A stretch of DNA of 64,000 bases from Planctomycetota bacterium (GTDB lineage: Bacteria > Planctomycetota > UBA8108 > UBA1146). The DNA lies in NCBI GenBank assembly GCA_016776905.1, contig JADHSM010000014.1, positions 1 to 64,000 on the forward strand. Reading direction: 5' to 3'. The notes beneath the pieces are model-generated. The model was not told the DNA's origin, did not search any database, and saw only the letters and a program-made list of their open reading frames with translations. This document shows, one piece after another, positions 44,962 through 56,300 of the stretch (positions within the stretch are counted from its first letter, which is position 1; each line of letters begins with the position of its first letter). Both the position numbers and the translations under genes were made by a program.

Positions 44962-46701
44962 TCAGGCCAAGCCTTTAGAGCTCTGGCTGGAGTAGTTCCC
45001 TGTTACGGGATCATAGTCGAATTGATCGAGTTCGTATGGATCCGTCGCAGAAGGAACCCCGTGGAAGTTTTCCAGAGGAGGTGGCGACGGTGTATGCCAC
45101 TCAAGACTGTTTCCACCCCATGGATTCATCGGAGCTTTCTTGCCCGATACCAGCGATTGGATCAGATAGAAAGCTGTCAGGAAGAATCCCACAGCCATCA
45201 CGTATGAACCTATCGTCGAGAGTTGGTGGTAGATTTGAAACTTATCTTCATATGAGTAGTAACGACGAGGCATACCCAGTGAGCCCATGACAAACTGCGG
45301 AATGAACGTCAAATTGAATCCAATGAATACAAGCGTGCACGCGATGCGGCCCCAGAACTCATTGAACATACGACCCGTCATTTTTGGCCACCAATGGTGA
45401 AGTCCCCCAACAAACGCGATCAAGGCACTTCCCATCATGACGTAATGAAAGTGTGCGACCACGAAGTAGGTGTCATGCAGATGGGTATCAATACTCAATA
45501 CTCCTAGGAACAAACCCGTCAATCCACCGATGGTGAATAGGAATATGAAGGAGATACCGTAAAGCATTGATGTGTTGAGATTGATGGACCCTTTGTACAT
45601 CGTTGCTATCCAGTTGAAGACCTTGATCGCGGAAGGGATTCCCACGGAGAAGGTAATACCACTGAAGATAATGTTCATCATCGTGGACTGACCACTCGTG
45701 AACATGTGGTGACCCCAAACGATGAAGGAGAAGATAGCAATCGCAACTGACGAGTATGCGATGTAACGGTATCCAAAGATTCTTTTGTGACTATGAACCG
45801 CGATGATTTCACTGATCACTCCCATGGCGGGGATAATCATGATGTAGACCGCGGGGTGACTGTAGAACCAAAAGAAGTGCTGGTAGAGAACCGGGTCTCC
45901 TCCGTTTTGCGGATCAAAGATTCCAATTCCAAGGGTTCTCTCAAGAATCAAAAGCAAAAGCGTGATCCCAAGAACCGGAGTGGCTAAGACCTGGATCACA
46001 GCCGTTGAATATGTCGCCCACAGGAACAAAGGCATGTTGAACCAAGTCATCCCCTTGGGTCGCATCTTGTGAATCGTCACAATGAAGTTGAGACCCGTGA
46101 AGATACTCGAGAAACCCAATATGAAGACCCCGACGACAGCAGGAATAACCGCTGTTGGCGAACTCGTACTGTATGGAGTGTAAAAGGTCCAACCCGTGTC
46201 CACGCCGCCACTGAAGAGGACGTAGACAAAGAAAGCTGCCCCGCACATCCAGAGATAGAATGATCCAAGGTTCAATCGCGGGAATGCCACGTCCTTAGCC
46301 CCCAAGAGGAGCGGAAGGACAAAGTTTCCAAGCGCAGCGGGCACTCCTGGAATGATGACCAGAAACACCATGATGGCACCGTGGGTCGTAAACCACTGGT
46401 TGTACAAATCAGCCTGCGCCCCTGCATCATCTCCGGCAAACAGCGGTGTGATCAGCGGGATGGGAGAAAATAGTTCTGTTCTTACAAGAAGAGCGAACAC
46501 TCCTCCAAGCAGAAACATAGACAGGACCCCCACCAAATACATCAAGCCAATGCGCTTGTGATCAAGAGTGAACATCCAGGACGTCAACGTGTTCGTGACC
46601 GTCAGGTAACTGGGTCCGGAAATCTTCGTCTCTTGAGAAGTCTGCTCGACTTCCTGAGAAGAGAGATCGGATCCAGCAGAGGCCTTATCATCAGGTTTCA
46701 T
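44962..46701 (-). CDS. coxA: Cytochrome c oxidase subunit I (caa3-type)
   Basis: The 579-residue catalytic subunit with twelve helices. Visible are the heme a ligand His near [11 protein letters not shown], the CuB and cross-linked His-Tyr region in [21 protein letters not shown] (type A1, with the Tyr cofactor replaced by the downstream position as usual), GHHMFTSG, and the heme ligands in [16 protein letters not shown]. It reduces O2 to water and pumps protons. The ATG at 46701 has AAGGAG 8 nt upstream. It follows coxB by 11 bp. Confidence 0.96.
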   Translation of the reverse strand: MKPDDKASAGSDLSSQEVEQTSQETKISGPSYLTVTNTLTSWMFTLDHKRIGLMYLVGVLSMFLLGGVFALLVRTELFSPIPLITPLFAGDDAGAQADLYNQWFTTHGAIMVFLVIIPGVPAALGNFVLPLLLGAKDVAFPRLNLGSFYLWMCGAAFFVYVLFSGGVDTGWTFYTPYSTSSPTAVIPAVVGVFILGFSSIFTGLNFIVTIHKMRPKGMTWFNMPLFLWATYSTAVIQVLATPVLGITLLLLILERTLGIGIFDPQNGGDPVLYQHFFWFYSHPAVYIMIIPAMGVISEIIAVHSHKRIFGYRYIAYSSVAIAIFSFIVWGHHMFTSGQSTMMNIIFSGITFSVGIPSAIKVFNWIATMYKGSINLNTSMLYGISFIFLFTIGGLTGLFLGVLSIDTHLHDTYFVVAHFHYVMMGSALIAFVGGLHHWWPKMTGRMFNEFWGRIACTLVFIGFNLTFIPQFVMGSLGMPRRYYSYEDKFQIYHQLSTIGSYVMAVGFFLTAFYLIQSLVSGKKAPMNPWGGNSLEWHTPSPPPLENFHGVPSATDPYELDQFDYDPVTGNYSSQSSKGLA

Positions 46702-46712
46702 TATAGCGCTCC

Positions 46713-47804
46713 TTACTGCCTGAGGCTCTTGATGAACTCAGTGACCCAAAGGATCTCTTTGTCCGTCAACTTGACCACTGGCATCTGCCCGGTGTAACCG
46801 TCAGATATTTTTTTCATCGGATAGCGAATCGATTCTTCAATGTAACTCTCGTCGGCAATGGCACTCCCTAGAGTGCCATTCTCCGTGTACTTCCTCTCGC
46901 TACCAAAGAGGCCTTTCCACGTCGGGCCAGTTTTCATGGCACCATCCAGACTGTGACAACTGACGCAGCCTTTTCGCTTCCATACGATTTCTCCCAATTC
47001 GGTAAATGGGAGAGTCTCGTCATAGGATGCTGCCACTGCTAACCACTTGTCGAAGTCTTCTTGAGAAGGGTGCACCACGACCTTGCTGTGCATCGCTGAG
47101 TGCCCCTGACCACAATATTCTGAACAATATAGTGAGTACACTCCGGGTTCAGTGGCTTCGAACCACAACTGGCCAATACGCCCAGGAACGCAGTCTTTTT
47201 TCACCCTGAATGCCGGAATGAAAAGGGAATGCAGGACGTCGGCGGCAAGCACGTTCACCTGAACCGGTGTGTTGACGGGAACATGAAGTCCCGCCTTTTC
47301 GAGTACTTTAGCTTCGCGCTCAGCAGCCTGTTCAGCAGTCAATTCACCCGAGCGTAATGCATTACGGATCTCGTTGAAATCTTCGGAAGCTCCGGAAACG
47401 ACAGTACCACTCGCAGGGTAGGAAAAATTCCAAGACCACTTTGCAGCCTCTGCTGTGATGACCATTGCATTCGCAGGAGGTGTCGCCATGGCGACATAGC
47501 CCTTGTAGCCGTACCAGAACATCATCAGTGAAAGAATCACCGGGATGCCTGTCCAAGCGATCTCAAGAACCAGATTGTGATCATTCTGACTCGTGGCTTT
47601 CTGTCCTTCTGGAGCGCTGTACTTCCACATAAAGAGAATGAGAAGCGCAGTAATCAAGACGAGGAAGAAGATGGAAACCCAATAGACGAAGTAAAAATCC
47701 CCGTCTACGGTTGGAGCAAAGTTAGAGACAGCCTCCGGAAGCCAGAAGGTAGGTCCGGTCTGTGTCGCCAAGCTTTGGAAACTTGAAGTGAGGAATTGCA
47801 TCAT
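46713..47804 (-). CDS. coxB: Cytochrome c oxidase subunit II with fused cytochrome c domain
   Basis: A 363-residue caa3-type subunit II. There are two membrane helices ([30 protein letters not shown]) and then the CuA cupredoxin domain with His192, Cys227, Glu229, Cys231, His235 and Met238 ([13 protein letters not shown]). The C-terminal cytochrome c domain binds heme at Cys280, Cys283 and His284 (CVSCH), with the Met ligand in TGQMPV. An insertion of about 35 residues (133-172, [20 protein letters not shown] and following) interrupts the cupredoxin fold after the WSWNFSYP strand, where typical proteins have about ten residues. Confidence 0.95.
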   Translation of the reverse strand: MMQFLTSSFQSLATQTGPTFWLPEAVSNFAPTVDGDFYFVYWVSIFFLVLITALLILFMWKYSAPEGQKATSQNDHNLVLEIAWTGIPVILSLMMFWYGYKGYVAMATPPANAMVITAEAAKWSWNFSYPASGTVVSGASEDFNEIRNALRSGELTAEQAAEREAKVLEKAGLHVPVNTPVQVNVLAADVLHSLFIPAFRVKKDCVPGRIGQLWFEATEPGVYSLYCSEYCGQGHSAMHSKVVVHPSQEDFDKWLAVAASYDETLPFTELGEIVWKRKGCVSCHSLDGAMKTGPTWKGLFGSERKYTENGTLGSAIADESYIEESIRYPMKKISDGYTGQMPVVKLTDKEILWVTEFIKSLRQ

Positions 47805-47868
47805 GATGCCTGCTCTCTCTGAGAGTCTCTGGAGTCGTTTTCAACCTCTTCAGGAATTGGTCGCATGA

Positions 47869-48822
47869 CTAAAACCGCCCCGTCCTTTTGAGGACTAGTA
47901 AAAAGCCCCCCAAACCCAATACCGTTACCAGTCCGCCCAGTCGCATGACAAAGAGCGCCGCCGGACCGTATCTCGCCTTACTGGGATCGTAAACAAAACA
48001 GGTCAATATTATCTGATCTGCCCAAGTCCCCACTTTACCGCTGGAGGCTTCGACAAGTGCGAGTCGAAGAGTCTGTGGATCGAATTCGATCCCCTGAAGA
48101 GTCCGTGTCAGTTTCCCCTCGGGAGAAAGGATGAATGCCCCTGCTCCATGAGCGTACTCTTGGTTGTAGTCGTTCCATTGATAGTCAAACCCGACACTAT
48201 CCGCGATCAATCGTAAGTGACTCTCTTCGCCTGTGAGGAAGTTCCAGCCGTCTGCGGATTGATCAGTACTCGCCCCCGTCAATTCGGCTTCTTCTTTAAA
48301 GACGTCGACGAGTGCGCGTTTACGATTACGAGCGTCGAGGGCACTATCTCTGGGATCGATACTCATCGTCACAACTTTGTAGTCGACACCCAGCGTCAAT
48401 CCGCACTCTGCCATCGACTTGATCATATTTTCAACGACGAGATTGCAAAGCATCGGACAACTGAAATAAATCGGATTAAAAATGACGGGTAATCCGGATT
48501 TAAACACTTCACCGAGTGGAACACGCTGACCATTTGCAAGGCGGACTTCCTGATCCAGCGGAACGGTGTTCCCCAGACGATCAGTGATCGTAATACCTTC
48601 AATGGATTTCAAAACAGGATCATGTTCCTGTTTGTTCAATTCTCCAGGCGGCACAGATGGCGCTTGAGCAAGAACGAATCCACTGGAAAAGATCGCGAGT
48701 AAAAAAGCCACCTTTGGGAGATGAAAACAACTTACGAGGCCCGCGCAGAGCTGCGAAATGCAGAGCCCTGTCGGGAGTAGCTGCCTCTTTGCCAGAAGTG
48801 ATCTTTTTTGCATGAGTTTCAT
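47869..48822 (-). CDS. SCO1/SenC-family copper chaperone
   Basis: A 317-residue protein with a thioredoxin-like fold. The CxxxC copper site is FSCPMLCN (Cys122, Cys126), and the later His ligand is in EYAHGAGAFILS. An N-terminal hydrophobic segment (VAFLLAIFSSGFVLAQ) and a C-terminal membrane helix (GGLVTVLGLGGFLLVLKR) anchor it at the outer face of the membrane. It delivers copper to CuA of CoxB, which is the next gene downstream. The ATG at 48822 has a poor SD. Confidence 0.93.
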   Translation of the reverse strand: MKLMQKRSLLAKRQLLPTGLCISQLCAGLVSCFHLPKVAFLLAIFSSGFVLAQAPSVPPGELNKQEHDPVLKSIEGITITDRLGNTVPLDQEVRLANGQRVPLGEVFKSGLPVIFNPIYFSCPMLCNLVVENMIKSMAECGLTLGVDYKVVTMSIDPRDSALDARNRKRALVDVFKEEAELTGASTDQSADGWNFLTGEESHLRLIADSVGFDYQWNDYNQEYAHGAGAFILSPEGKLTRTLQGIEFDPQTLRLALVEASSGKVGTWADQIILTCFVYDPSKARYGPAALFVMRLGGLVTVLGLGGFLLVLKRTGRF

Positions 48823-48828
48823 GTCCGA

Positions 48829-49161
48829 TCAGTTCCCCGAGGTCCCGAATCGCTTCAGGACTTCTTCCTTACCCTGTTCTATCGGAATTGAGACTCGATT
48901 GTTGTCTCTATCCGTCCAAGAGTAGTTTTTCAGTTGAGAATTCTGGATACCTTGTACTTCTTCCAGTTCACGGCTTTGGTAGCGATTTCTTTCCTCGAGG
49001 ACAGAGGCTTCCTCTATCCCGGTCAGGAAGACCAGTAGGTATGCACTCACTACAAAAATGATAGTGAACACTATTCCGCCGTACCAAGTTGGAATAGCAC
49101 TCGGATCATCTCCGGCACCTTCGAGTAAATGGGCGTCGTCCGCTGATTTATTTTCGCTCAA
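48829..49161 (-). CDS. Small one-TM protein of the alternative complex III - oxidase cluster
   Basis: A 110-residue protein. An acidic cytoplasmic N-terminus (SENKSADDAHLLEGAGDDP) is followed by one membrane helix (YGGIVFTIIFVVSAYLLVFLTG), an Arg/Glu-rich helix, and a soluble tail YSWTDRDNNRVSIPIEQGKEEVLKRFG. The tail recalls an IPI(D/E)-type motif seen in small proteins of other act/cox clusters (family recollection, not tested). The TTG at 49161, with GGGAG 6 nt upstream, is the best start, 13 bp after actF. A frame open to 49227 would overlap actF. It is possibly an accessory subunit bridging complex III and caa3 oxidase. Confidence 0.7.
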   Translation of the reverse strand: MSENKSADDAHLLEGAGDDPSAIPTWYGGIVFTIIFVVSAYLLVFLTGIEEASVLEERNRYQSRELEEVQGIQNSQLKNYSWTDRDNNRVSIPIEQGKEEVLKRFGTSGN

Positions 49162-49174
49162 CTTGAACTCCCTT

Positions 49175-50518
49175 CTATGCATTCTCGAATGCCAGAGATT
49201 CCGGCATTCTGGGATCTTTTTCAGCAATCAGCGAGTGCCCTCTGAGTGAGAGCGCAAGACCGATCAAGAAAAGACCGAGGAAACCAATCGGAATAGTGAT
49301 GTCTACCATCGTGAAGGGGAATTCTTCCCCACCGTTGATTTGTGGCATCACCAGGTAATACATGTCCGCCCATTGCATGATCAGCATCCAAATGGCAGCA
49401 ACAGCCAGAGTTGGGCGACTACGCTTAACGTGCTTGGACATGATGAACAGGAATGGGATCAAGAATCGACCAATGATCAATAACCAGCCCCATGAACCCC
49501 AGAGCATGTTCTCTTGTCTCCGTAAGAACCAAGCGGTCTCCTCTGGAATGTTGGCATACCAGTAGAGCATGTATTGGCTGAATGCGATGTAGGCCCAGAA
49601 AACGGTAAAGGCGAACATCATCTTTCCAATATCTTGCATGTGTTCGTCGCTGACAGCTCTGGTCAATCTGCCATTCGCTTGCAGCCAGATCACGATCAGT
49701 GCGAGGAATGCATGGAACGACAAAACGCTACCACCGAAAAGATACACTCCGAAAATGGTACTGAACCAATGCGCATCCAGACTCATCAGAATGTCGTAAG
49801 CGGCAAAGGTAATACTCATGGCAAACAAAATCAGACCCAGCGGACTGAAGTGCGCCATTCGAGTCGTTCTCTTGAGATCGCCATCTGCATCCTGCTGTAC
49901 CGAGTTTTTGTGGTACCAAAAGGAGAGACCGATCCAAATCAAAAAGTAGATCGCCATGCGAATCAGGAAAAAGTCGTAGTTCAGATAAGCTTCCTTCACC
50001 GCGATAATCGAGTCGCCGGGATCGGGATGAATCCACTTATAGAGCTTGTCCATTTGCCCCGGCATAAGAATCGGGATAAACAACAGCCCCATCAAAACAA
50101 AGTTACGGGAAACCGCTTCGGCTAATCTTCGCACCACCGTGCTCCAAGACGCCATCGTCACATGGTGAATCAGGACGAAGAAGATCGCTCCGAGACAGAT
50201 GGCCAACAACCAAGAGGCGCTGACGAGGTATGGATGCCAGATAGACCAGGTTGAAACGTAACCATGCGCCATACCGTGATCGCCACCGGAGTGGTCAGCA
50301 GAATGGCCATTGGAGTGCGTTGGATCTGAAGAGTGGGCAGCTCCCCCTGCAGCATGAGGCTCTGAGTGACTCTCGAAAGCACCTTCAAGATTTCCAAGAA
50401 GCAGTGTGCCTATCAATCCCAGAACAGCGAGAACGGCACCGAATCCGATCAACTGGCCGGAAAGTCCGCCCAAGCTGCGATTTTCGGTACTCAGATCTAT
50501 GGTTTGCTTGTGTCCCAT
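49175..50518 (-). CDS. actF: Alternative complex III subunit ActF (quinone-binding NrfD-like)
   Basis: About 447 residues with ten membrane helices of the NrfD/PsrC type, related to ActC. A His-rich loop after the first helix (SHSEPHAAGGAAHSSDPTHS and following) is notable. LDAHWFSTIFGVYLFGGS and FAFTVFWAYIAFSQYMLYWYANIPEET are typical of ActF. It helps form the quinol site and proton path. I chose the ATG at 50518 with GGAAGG upstream; GTG at 50527 overlaps the actE stop and is less likely. Confidence 0.94.
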   Translation of the reverse strand: MGHKQTIDLSTENRSLGGLSGQLIGFGAVLAVLGLIGTLLLGNLEGAFESHSEPHAAGGAAHSSDPTHSNGHSADHSGGDHGMAHGYVSTWSIWHPYLVSASWLLAICLGAIFFVLIHHVTMASWSTVVRRLAEAVSRNFVLMGLLFIPILMPGQMDKLYKWIHPDPGDSIIAVKEAYLNYDFFLIRMAIYFLIWIGLSFWYHKNSVQQDADGDLKRTTRMAHFSPLGLILFAMSITFAAYDILMSLDAHWFSTIFGVYLFGGSVLSFHAFLALIVIWLQANGRLTRAVSDEHMQDIGKMMFAFTVFWAYIAFSQYMLYWYANIPEETAWFLRRQENMLWGSWGWLLIIGRFLIPFLFIMSKHVKRSRPTLAVAAIWMLIMQWADMYYLVMPQINGGEEFPFTMVDITIPIGFLGLFLIGLALSLRGHSLIAEKDPRMPESLAFENA

Positions 50519-50523
50519 ATCGA

Positions 50524-51255
50524 TCACCTTCCCTCTTCAGGGGTGGCCGTGGAGCCGTCCTCGGAAGAGGAAGGTTTCTCCATGGACTCTAGCCGTTGCT
50601 TTTCCTCTGCGGGAATCTCAGCAACGTCAACGGACTGGCTGAATTGCAACGCTTTGACATGCGCCACGATGGCCCAACGATCTTCGACCGGGATCTGAGA
50701 TCGATAACCCGGCATCGTATTGATGCCATATCCAATGATGTTGAAGAGTTCCCCAATCGGATGGGCGAGCCCCTTTTCCGAAGAAAGATCTGTCACAAGC
50801 CATGCACCGTAATCCGATACCGCTGTACGACGAGGTACGAGTCCATCCCCATGTCCAGAAATACCGTGACAGGGTGTGCAATAGATTCCGTAACGCTCTT
50901 CGCCTCTGGCTAACAGATCAGCATTGACCTTGACCTGAGAAGGGAAAGTCGTTGCCCAGTCATCGCCATTGGTTCCCCAATAGTAATGTTCATCAGCATT
51001 CAGCTCACCCCGTGCAACAGTACCGGGAACGGGCAATCTCATCGCACGGTTATCCCTAAAGAAGGAATTCGCAGACTGAGCTTTAAACTTCTGTTGTTGG
51101 TCCATGTCCAGAAACACATGGATTCTAGGAGTTCTCGATGTGCTGTATCGAGCTTTCGCCACGAGTACAGGTGGGATGAGTAGGAACATGTTGACCAATA
51201 TGATTGATCCAATGATCCAGCCCGGAACTTGTGTGTCCTTGATAGGAAGAGTCAT
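50524..51255 (-). CDS. actE: Alternative complex III subunit ActE (monoheme cytochrome c)
   Basis: A 243-residue protein with an N-terminal membrane anchor (WIIGSIILVNMFLLIPPVLVA) and a cytochrome c domain: heme site YCTPCHGISGHGDG, and an axial Met in GINTMPGYRSQI. It relays electrons from ActA/ActB to the oxidase or a soluble cytochrome. The C-terminal tail is acidic and Ser-rich. It sits between actD (4-bp gap) and actF. Confidence 0.94.
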   Translation of the reverse strand: MTLPIKDTQVPGWIIGSIILVNMFLLIPPVLVAKARYSTSRTPRIHVFLDMDQQQKFKAQSANSFFRDNRAMRLPVPGTVARGELNADEHYYWGTNGDDWATTFPSQVKVNADLLARGEERYGIYCTPCHGISGHGDGLVPRRTAVSDYGAWLVTDLSSEKGLAHPIGELFNIIGYGINTMPGYRSQIPVEDRWAIVAHVKALQFSQSVDVAEIPAEEKQRLESMEKPSSSEDGSTATPEEGR

Positions 51256-51259
51256 TTGG

Positions 51260-51853
51260 CTACTCCTCGATCACTTCAATGGCGTTCGCCCCGATTCCAC
51301 GTAGGAATCGAGCATTTGAATCTGCGTCAAATCTGCGATCGCGGGCTTCGATACTGATGAAAAATCTGTCGGCCGTGGCCCTACGGAAACGGTCACTCCG
51401 AAACAACGGATTGAACATTCTCGGCAAGCCGTTGAGAGCAAGCATTCCGCCAAAAGCACCGAACGCACTCAAAAGAATGGTCAATTCGAACGCCACAGGA
51501 ATACTGGCAGGGATACTGAAAAATGGCTTACCACTGATGAGGAACGGATAACTGATTCCGTTCATCCAACCCTGCATCAACAGTCCGCCACAGAACCCAG
51601 TAAATCCTCCGCCAAGCACGATCCAGGGAAGAATCGTCGGACGGATTCCCATAGCCCCATCAAGGCCATGAATGGGATACGGAGTATGGCAATCCCAACG
51701 CTTGAATCCTTCGTCTCTGACTTTTTCTGCAGCAGACATCAGTTGGTCGGCAGTCTCAAACTCGGCAATCAACACCACTGGCTTAGGGTCCACCGAACCT
51801 TCGGCGGTAATGGTGTCAAAAGCAGGTTCATGGGTCTTTGGTTCACTCATCAT
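51260..51853 (-). CDS. actD: Alternative complex III subunit ActD (DUF3341)
   Basis: A 197-residue protein of the DUF3341 family. A soluble N-terminal domain holds the block DCHTPYPIHGLDGAMGIRPT, followed by two membrane helices (LPWIVLGGGFTGFCGGLLM; FELTILLSAFGAFGGML) and a short C-terminal domain. It packs beside ActC in known complex III structures. The ATG at 51853 is preceded by AGGAG. Confidence 0.93.
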   Translation of the reverse strand: MMSEPKTHEPAFDTITAEGSVDPKPVVLIAEFETADQLMSAAEKVRDEGFKRWDCHTPYPIHGLDGAMGIRPTILPWIVLGGGFTGFCGGLLMQGWMNGISYPFLISGKPFFSIPASIPVAFELTILLSAFGAFGGMLALNGLPRMFNPLFRSDRFRRATADRFFISIEARDRRFDADSNARFLRGIGANAIEVIEE

Positions 51854-51859
51854 TGACTC

Positions 51860-53356
51860 CTATGATCCAGCAGCCGGTGAAGGAGCGGATTCCGCATCTC
51901 CACTTTCGGCAGGCTTTTCCGAGGGGGTTGAGTGAGCGGCATCTGCAATCACTCCCTTCACTTCACTCATTGCTATGAATGGGAGGAAGCGACAGAAGAG
52001 TGCAAACAACGTAAAGAACAATCCAAATGCGCCGATCATGATACCGACGTCTGCCAACTTGGGAGTGTAATAATCCCACGCTGCAGGAGTATAGTCGTTC
52101 GCAAGACTGGTGACCGTGATCACGAATCTCTCGAACCACATACCAATGTTGACGAAGATGCTCACGACAAACATGATCCAGATATTAGTTCGAGCTTTCT
52201 TGAACCAGAAAATCTGGGGAGAGATCACGTTGCAGGAAACCATGATCCAGTATGCCCAAGCGTATTGTCCAAATGCACGGTTCATGAATGCGAACTTTTC
52301 AACTTTAACTCCGCCATACCAGGCGATGAAAAATTCCTGCGCATACGCGTAACCGACCAGCATTCCCGTCAGCATGATGACTTTATTCATGTTCTCTAGG
52401 TGACGGAGAGTAATGATCTCTTTCAGACCAAACAGCTGTCGTGCAGGCACGAGCAACGTCACCACCATGGCAAATCCACTGAAGATCGCACCCGCAACGA
52501 AGTACGGTGGGAAGATCGTCGTATGCCAACCAGCAACCTGTGAAACGGCGAAGTCGAAAGACACGACCGAGTGCACTGAAAGAACCAGCGGTGTCGCCAA
52601 GGATGCCAAGAGAAGGTAGGAACGCTCATAAACATGCCACTGCCGGTTTGACCCAGTCCAACCCATGGAGAGCGCACCGTAAGCAAGACGTCGTATCCAA
52701 TTGTTGGCACGATCTCGCACTGTGGCCAAATCTGGAACCATTCCCATGTACCAGAAGAGCAACGAAACAGTGAAGTACGTTCCTACAGCGAATACGTCCC
52801 AGAGCAGTGGACTACGGAAGTTAGGCCAAAGTTCCATCTGGTTTGGCAACGGAAACATCCAGTATGCAAACCATGCTCGACCCACGTGGATCCCGGGGAA
52901 CAATCCCGCACACATGACGGCGAAGATGGTCATCGCTTCTGCAGCCCTATTGATCGAAGTTCGCCATTTTTGACGGAACAAGAACAAGATGGCTGAAATC
53001 AGCGTCCCTGCGTGACCAATACCCACCCAGAACACGAAGTTGACGATAGCGTATCCCCAGCCCACAGGGTTATTGACCCCCCAGACTCCCACTCCCCAAA
53101 AGATAAGGAACGGAACGAAAACACCGAGAAGTCCCAAAACGGAAAGCGAAAGAAGGAAGAACATGACCCAACCAAATGTGGGTTTGTCTTCGAGAATTCC
53201 GCAAACTTTATCCGTGATCGTAGTGTTGTCATTCTCGCCAGTAATCCAAGGCTGACGCTCGGCAGGAGAATACGACGTGTTGTCGATCTCCTGGCTCTGA
53301 GCATTGCCGAGAATCTCGGGTCGAATGAAGGGAATCTTTTCGAGGAGATGCTTCAT
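51860..53356 (-). CDS. actC: Alternative complex III subunit ActC (NrfD-like membrane subunit)
   Basis: A 498-residue NrfD/PsrC family protein with about ten helices. Typical stretches are [24 protein letters not shown] and [24 protein letters not shown]. It binds the quinol that donates electrons to the Fe-S clusters of ActB. The ATG at 53356 has GAAGGAGG upstream and is 3 bp after actB. Confidence 0.95.
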   Translation of the reverse strand: MKHLLEKIPFIRPEILGNAQSQEIDNTSYSPAERQPWITGENDNTTITDKVCGILEDKPTFGWVMFFLLSLSVLGLLGVFVPFLIFWGVGVWGVNNPVGWGYAIVNFVFWVGIGHAGTLISAILFLFRQKWRTSINRAAEAMTIFAVMCAGLFPGIHVGRAWFAYWMFPLPNQMELWPNFRSPLLWDVFAVGTYFTVSLLFWYMGMVPDLATVRDRANNWIRRLAYGALSMGWTGSNRQWHVYERSYLLLASLATPLVLSVHSVVSFDFAVSQVAGWHTTIFPPYFVAGAIFSGFAMVVTLLVPARQLFGLKEIITLRHLENMNKVIMLTGMLVGYAYAQEFFIAWYGGVKVEKFAFMNRAFGQYAWAYWIMVSCNVISPQIFWFKKARTNIWIMFVVSIFVNIGMWFERFVITVTSLANDYTPAAWDYYTPKLADVGIMIGAFGLFFTLFALFCRFLPFIAMSEVKGVIADAAHSTPSEKPAESGDAESAPSPAAGS

Positions 53357-53359
53357 CGT

Positions 53360-56300
53360 CTAGCCCTCCTTCTTCTCACCGGAATCATCACCTTCTGGCG
53401 ACATTTCTCCGGGATTTTTGAGTTGGGCCAAATAACTTGTCCGCGGACGAACGTTGAGTTCCGCCAACATCTTGTAGGACCGGTGCGAGTTCTGCGTCAT
53501 CGCCACTTGGCTTTCTGGATCAGAAAGGTCTCCAAATGATATGGCACTGGTCGGACAGGTCTGAGCACAAGCAGGAACGATGTCTCCATCTTTGAGATCA
53601 CGTCGATCATTGTGTGCCGAAATCTTAGCTTTATTGATGCGCTGAACACAGTATGTGCACTTCTCCATCACCCCTCGATCACGGATGGTCACCGTGGGGT
53701 TATAGCCCATCTGCTCTGTCTTACTGGGTTCATGAGTGTTGTTGTAGTAGTTGAAGCGGCGAACCTTATATGGACAGTTGTTACTGCAGTATCGGGTTCC
53801 GATACAGCGGTTGTAGACCATGTCATTCAGGCCCTCTTCGTTGTGCACAGTAGCAGCAACGGGACACACCTGTTCACACGGTGCATTTTCGCACTGATTA
53901 CAGGTCATCGGCTGGTGAATCATTTCCGGATTCTCGACATCTTCACCACGGAAGTAGCGGTCGATGCGCATCCAGTGCATTTCACGTCCGGTTGCCACCT
54001 CGTCTTTACCGACAACAGAAATGTTGTTCTCTGCTTGGCAGGCGATGACACAAGCACTGCATCCGGTACAGACATTCAAATCAATCGACATCGCCCACTT
54101 GTGTGACTTGTACTCATGATCAGGGAAGAGGCTCTTCAATGGAGGGTGGTGCGGCCCCGCGTCTTTGACAGCCTGTCCCACCGCTGCAAGGTCTGGAGAA
54201 AAACCGGTCTCAACAGTACGGGCAAACTCACCCACCCTGTCCAATTCGGCTTCACGCTGGAGATCGCCCATGAAGGCTTCAGGACGAATCGGATTATGGT
54301 CCTGAGTCGTGGCGAGAACATACTCTCCATCGCCTCTGGAAACGGTGACCGAAGCGAATCCTTGCTTCACAGCATTTTCTGACCGCAGAGTGTAGGTATC
54401 AAAACCAACGCCATCTGCAATCTGGTAAATCAGCGGTTTTCTGGATAGACGCCCTGCAGCACGATCGGCCAGCAAGCGCCCGTATCCCAGTGAGACGGCA
54501 ATGGTTTGCTCGTTTTGTCCGGGAAGCACGAAGGCAGGCATTTGAAGGTCTTTACCCTCTACCACCAGCTTCAGCATGTCACCGTTCTTCACTCCCAGGC
54601 TATTCGCTTTCATCGGAGAAACGATGGCGCAGTTATCCCAAGTGACCTTCGTCATGGGATCCGGAAGTTCCTGAAGCCAACCATTATTGGCATATCGACC
54701 ATCAAAGAGTGAATGGTCTTGGAGGAAAACGATTTCGTCTCCGCCTGTGGATTGAATGGCTCGCTGAAGCCCATCTCCCCAACCCCCTTTGATCGCACCG
54801 GGAGCCTTGTCGACAGTATTCGACGTCCCCCCGATGAATCCATCATGAATCCACTTCCTCCACGATTCCTCAAAATCGGAATCGGAATCGGCATTACCTG
54901 AAAGAATCTCGCGGGTAATGTTGTAACCAGAACGAGGGGAATCCTCGTTCAGGATACTCATGAACTCGACGGAACTGCGTCCAGCATAAAGAGGTTCAAT
55001 CAAGGGTTGCTGAAGTGTAATCGTTCCATCCCAGGAACGACAGGCACCCCACTGCTCAAGGAAGTGAGTGGTATTCATGTGCCACGCACATGCTTTCCCA
55101 GTTTCATCCTTGTACTCTCCCAAATGGATCGACGAAGGCACTTCACTGATCAGTTGCCCCCAATTTTCGCCACCCATCGTCGGAGCGTCGTAAACAGGGT
55201 TCGCACCTAGAACAATCAAATGCTCCAACTCGCCGGACTTGATCCTTGTTGCGAGTAGTTCGAGATCTTCCAAGTGAGATGGACGTGATGGATATCTCAC
55301 CTCTGCATACTCAAGAGGCTTACCACTCCCGACAGCACCCAAGCCCGATACATTGATCGCGTGAACCAATGCATGAACCTCAGGCGGCTGACGATCCCCA
55401 GCCATCACCAGAGCGTTGCCATCCTGAGATTTGAGGTCCGCGGCCATTTTAAGAATTCGATCATCGGGGACTCCAGCGGAGGCCACGACATTGGCAATAT
55501 CAGAAGGGAGATCCACTTCGAGAGCTTTGGCCAGTTGGGCCACCATTCTCGGGATATCCGAAGATTTTGCCGTGATGTGAATGTCTGCAGCACCGCCAGT
55601 GATGGAGTAGGAACTCTCGACAACATAGACCCTGCTGATGCTGGCCTCGTCGTCATCCGCAGAAAGTCTCATGGCTGCCCAGCCGGCACTATGAGACAAA
55701 TTGGCGGGGTGAGTCATCAAAGGATCGGCGTCGAAACAGGCGAGTACTTTTGCTTTGGAAAGATCTGCGACAGGTCTCTGAGGAGAACCGAAGGCCTGCC
55801 CCGTACCTAGTCTTTCCGAATCCCTGTTCAAGGGCGCCCATTCATGCCAACTACCACTCTTGAACTGGCGCATGAATTTCTTGCGCATTCCATCGAGCGG
55901 CAGTGACGATGTGGGAGCCGTCAAAATAGCAATCTTAGTTGCGGATTTGACTTCGCTCAACTTGATCATCGCTTCGTCCCATGTCGCATTCTTGCTCACA
56001 CCATCTACGATTTGAGATGGTTGCTTACTGCGACCGGGGTCATAGAGGTTTAGCACGCTGGCTTGCATCTGAGACGTTGCCGTCCCGCTGCATGCCGGAT
56101 GATCGCCATTGCCATCCACACGGATGGGTCGACCATCAAAGCTCGTGACTAAAACTCCTTCCGCCACTTCCTGCTGTTCCCAACACGAAGCGTAAGCTTC
56201 AGGAACGCCAGGGATTTGACCTTCAGGACGACTGGTGTGTGGCAAGATCGCCTCACGCGGCCAGCGACATCCGGCAAGTCCCCCGGCGAGAGCCACGGAG

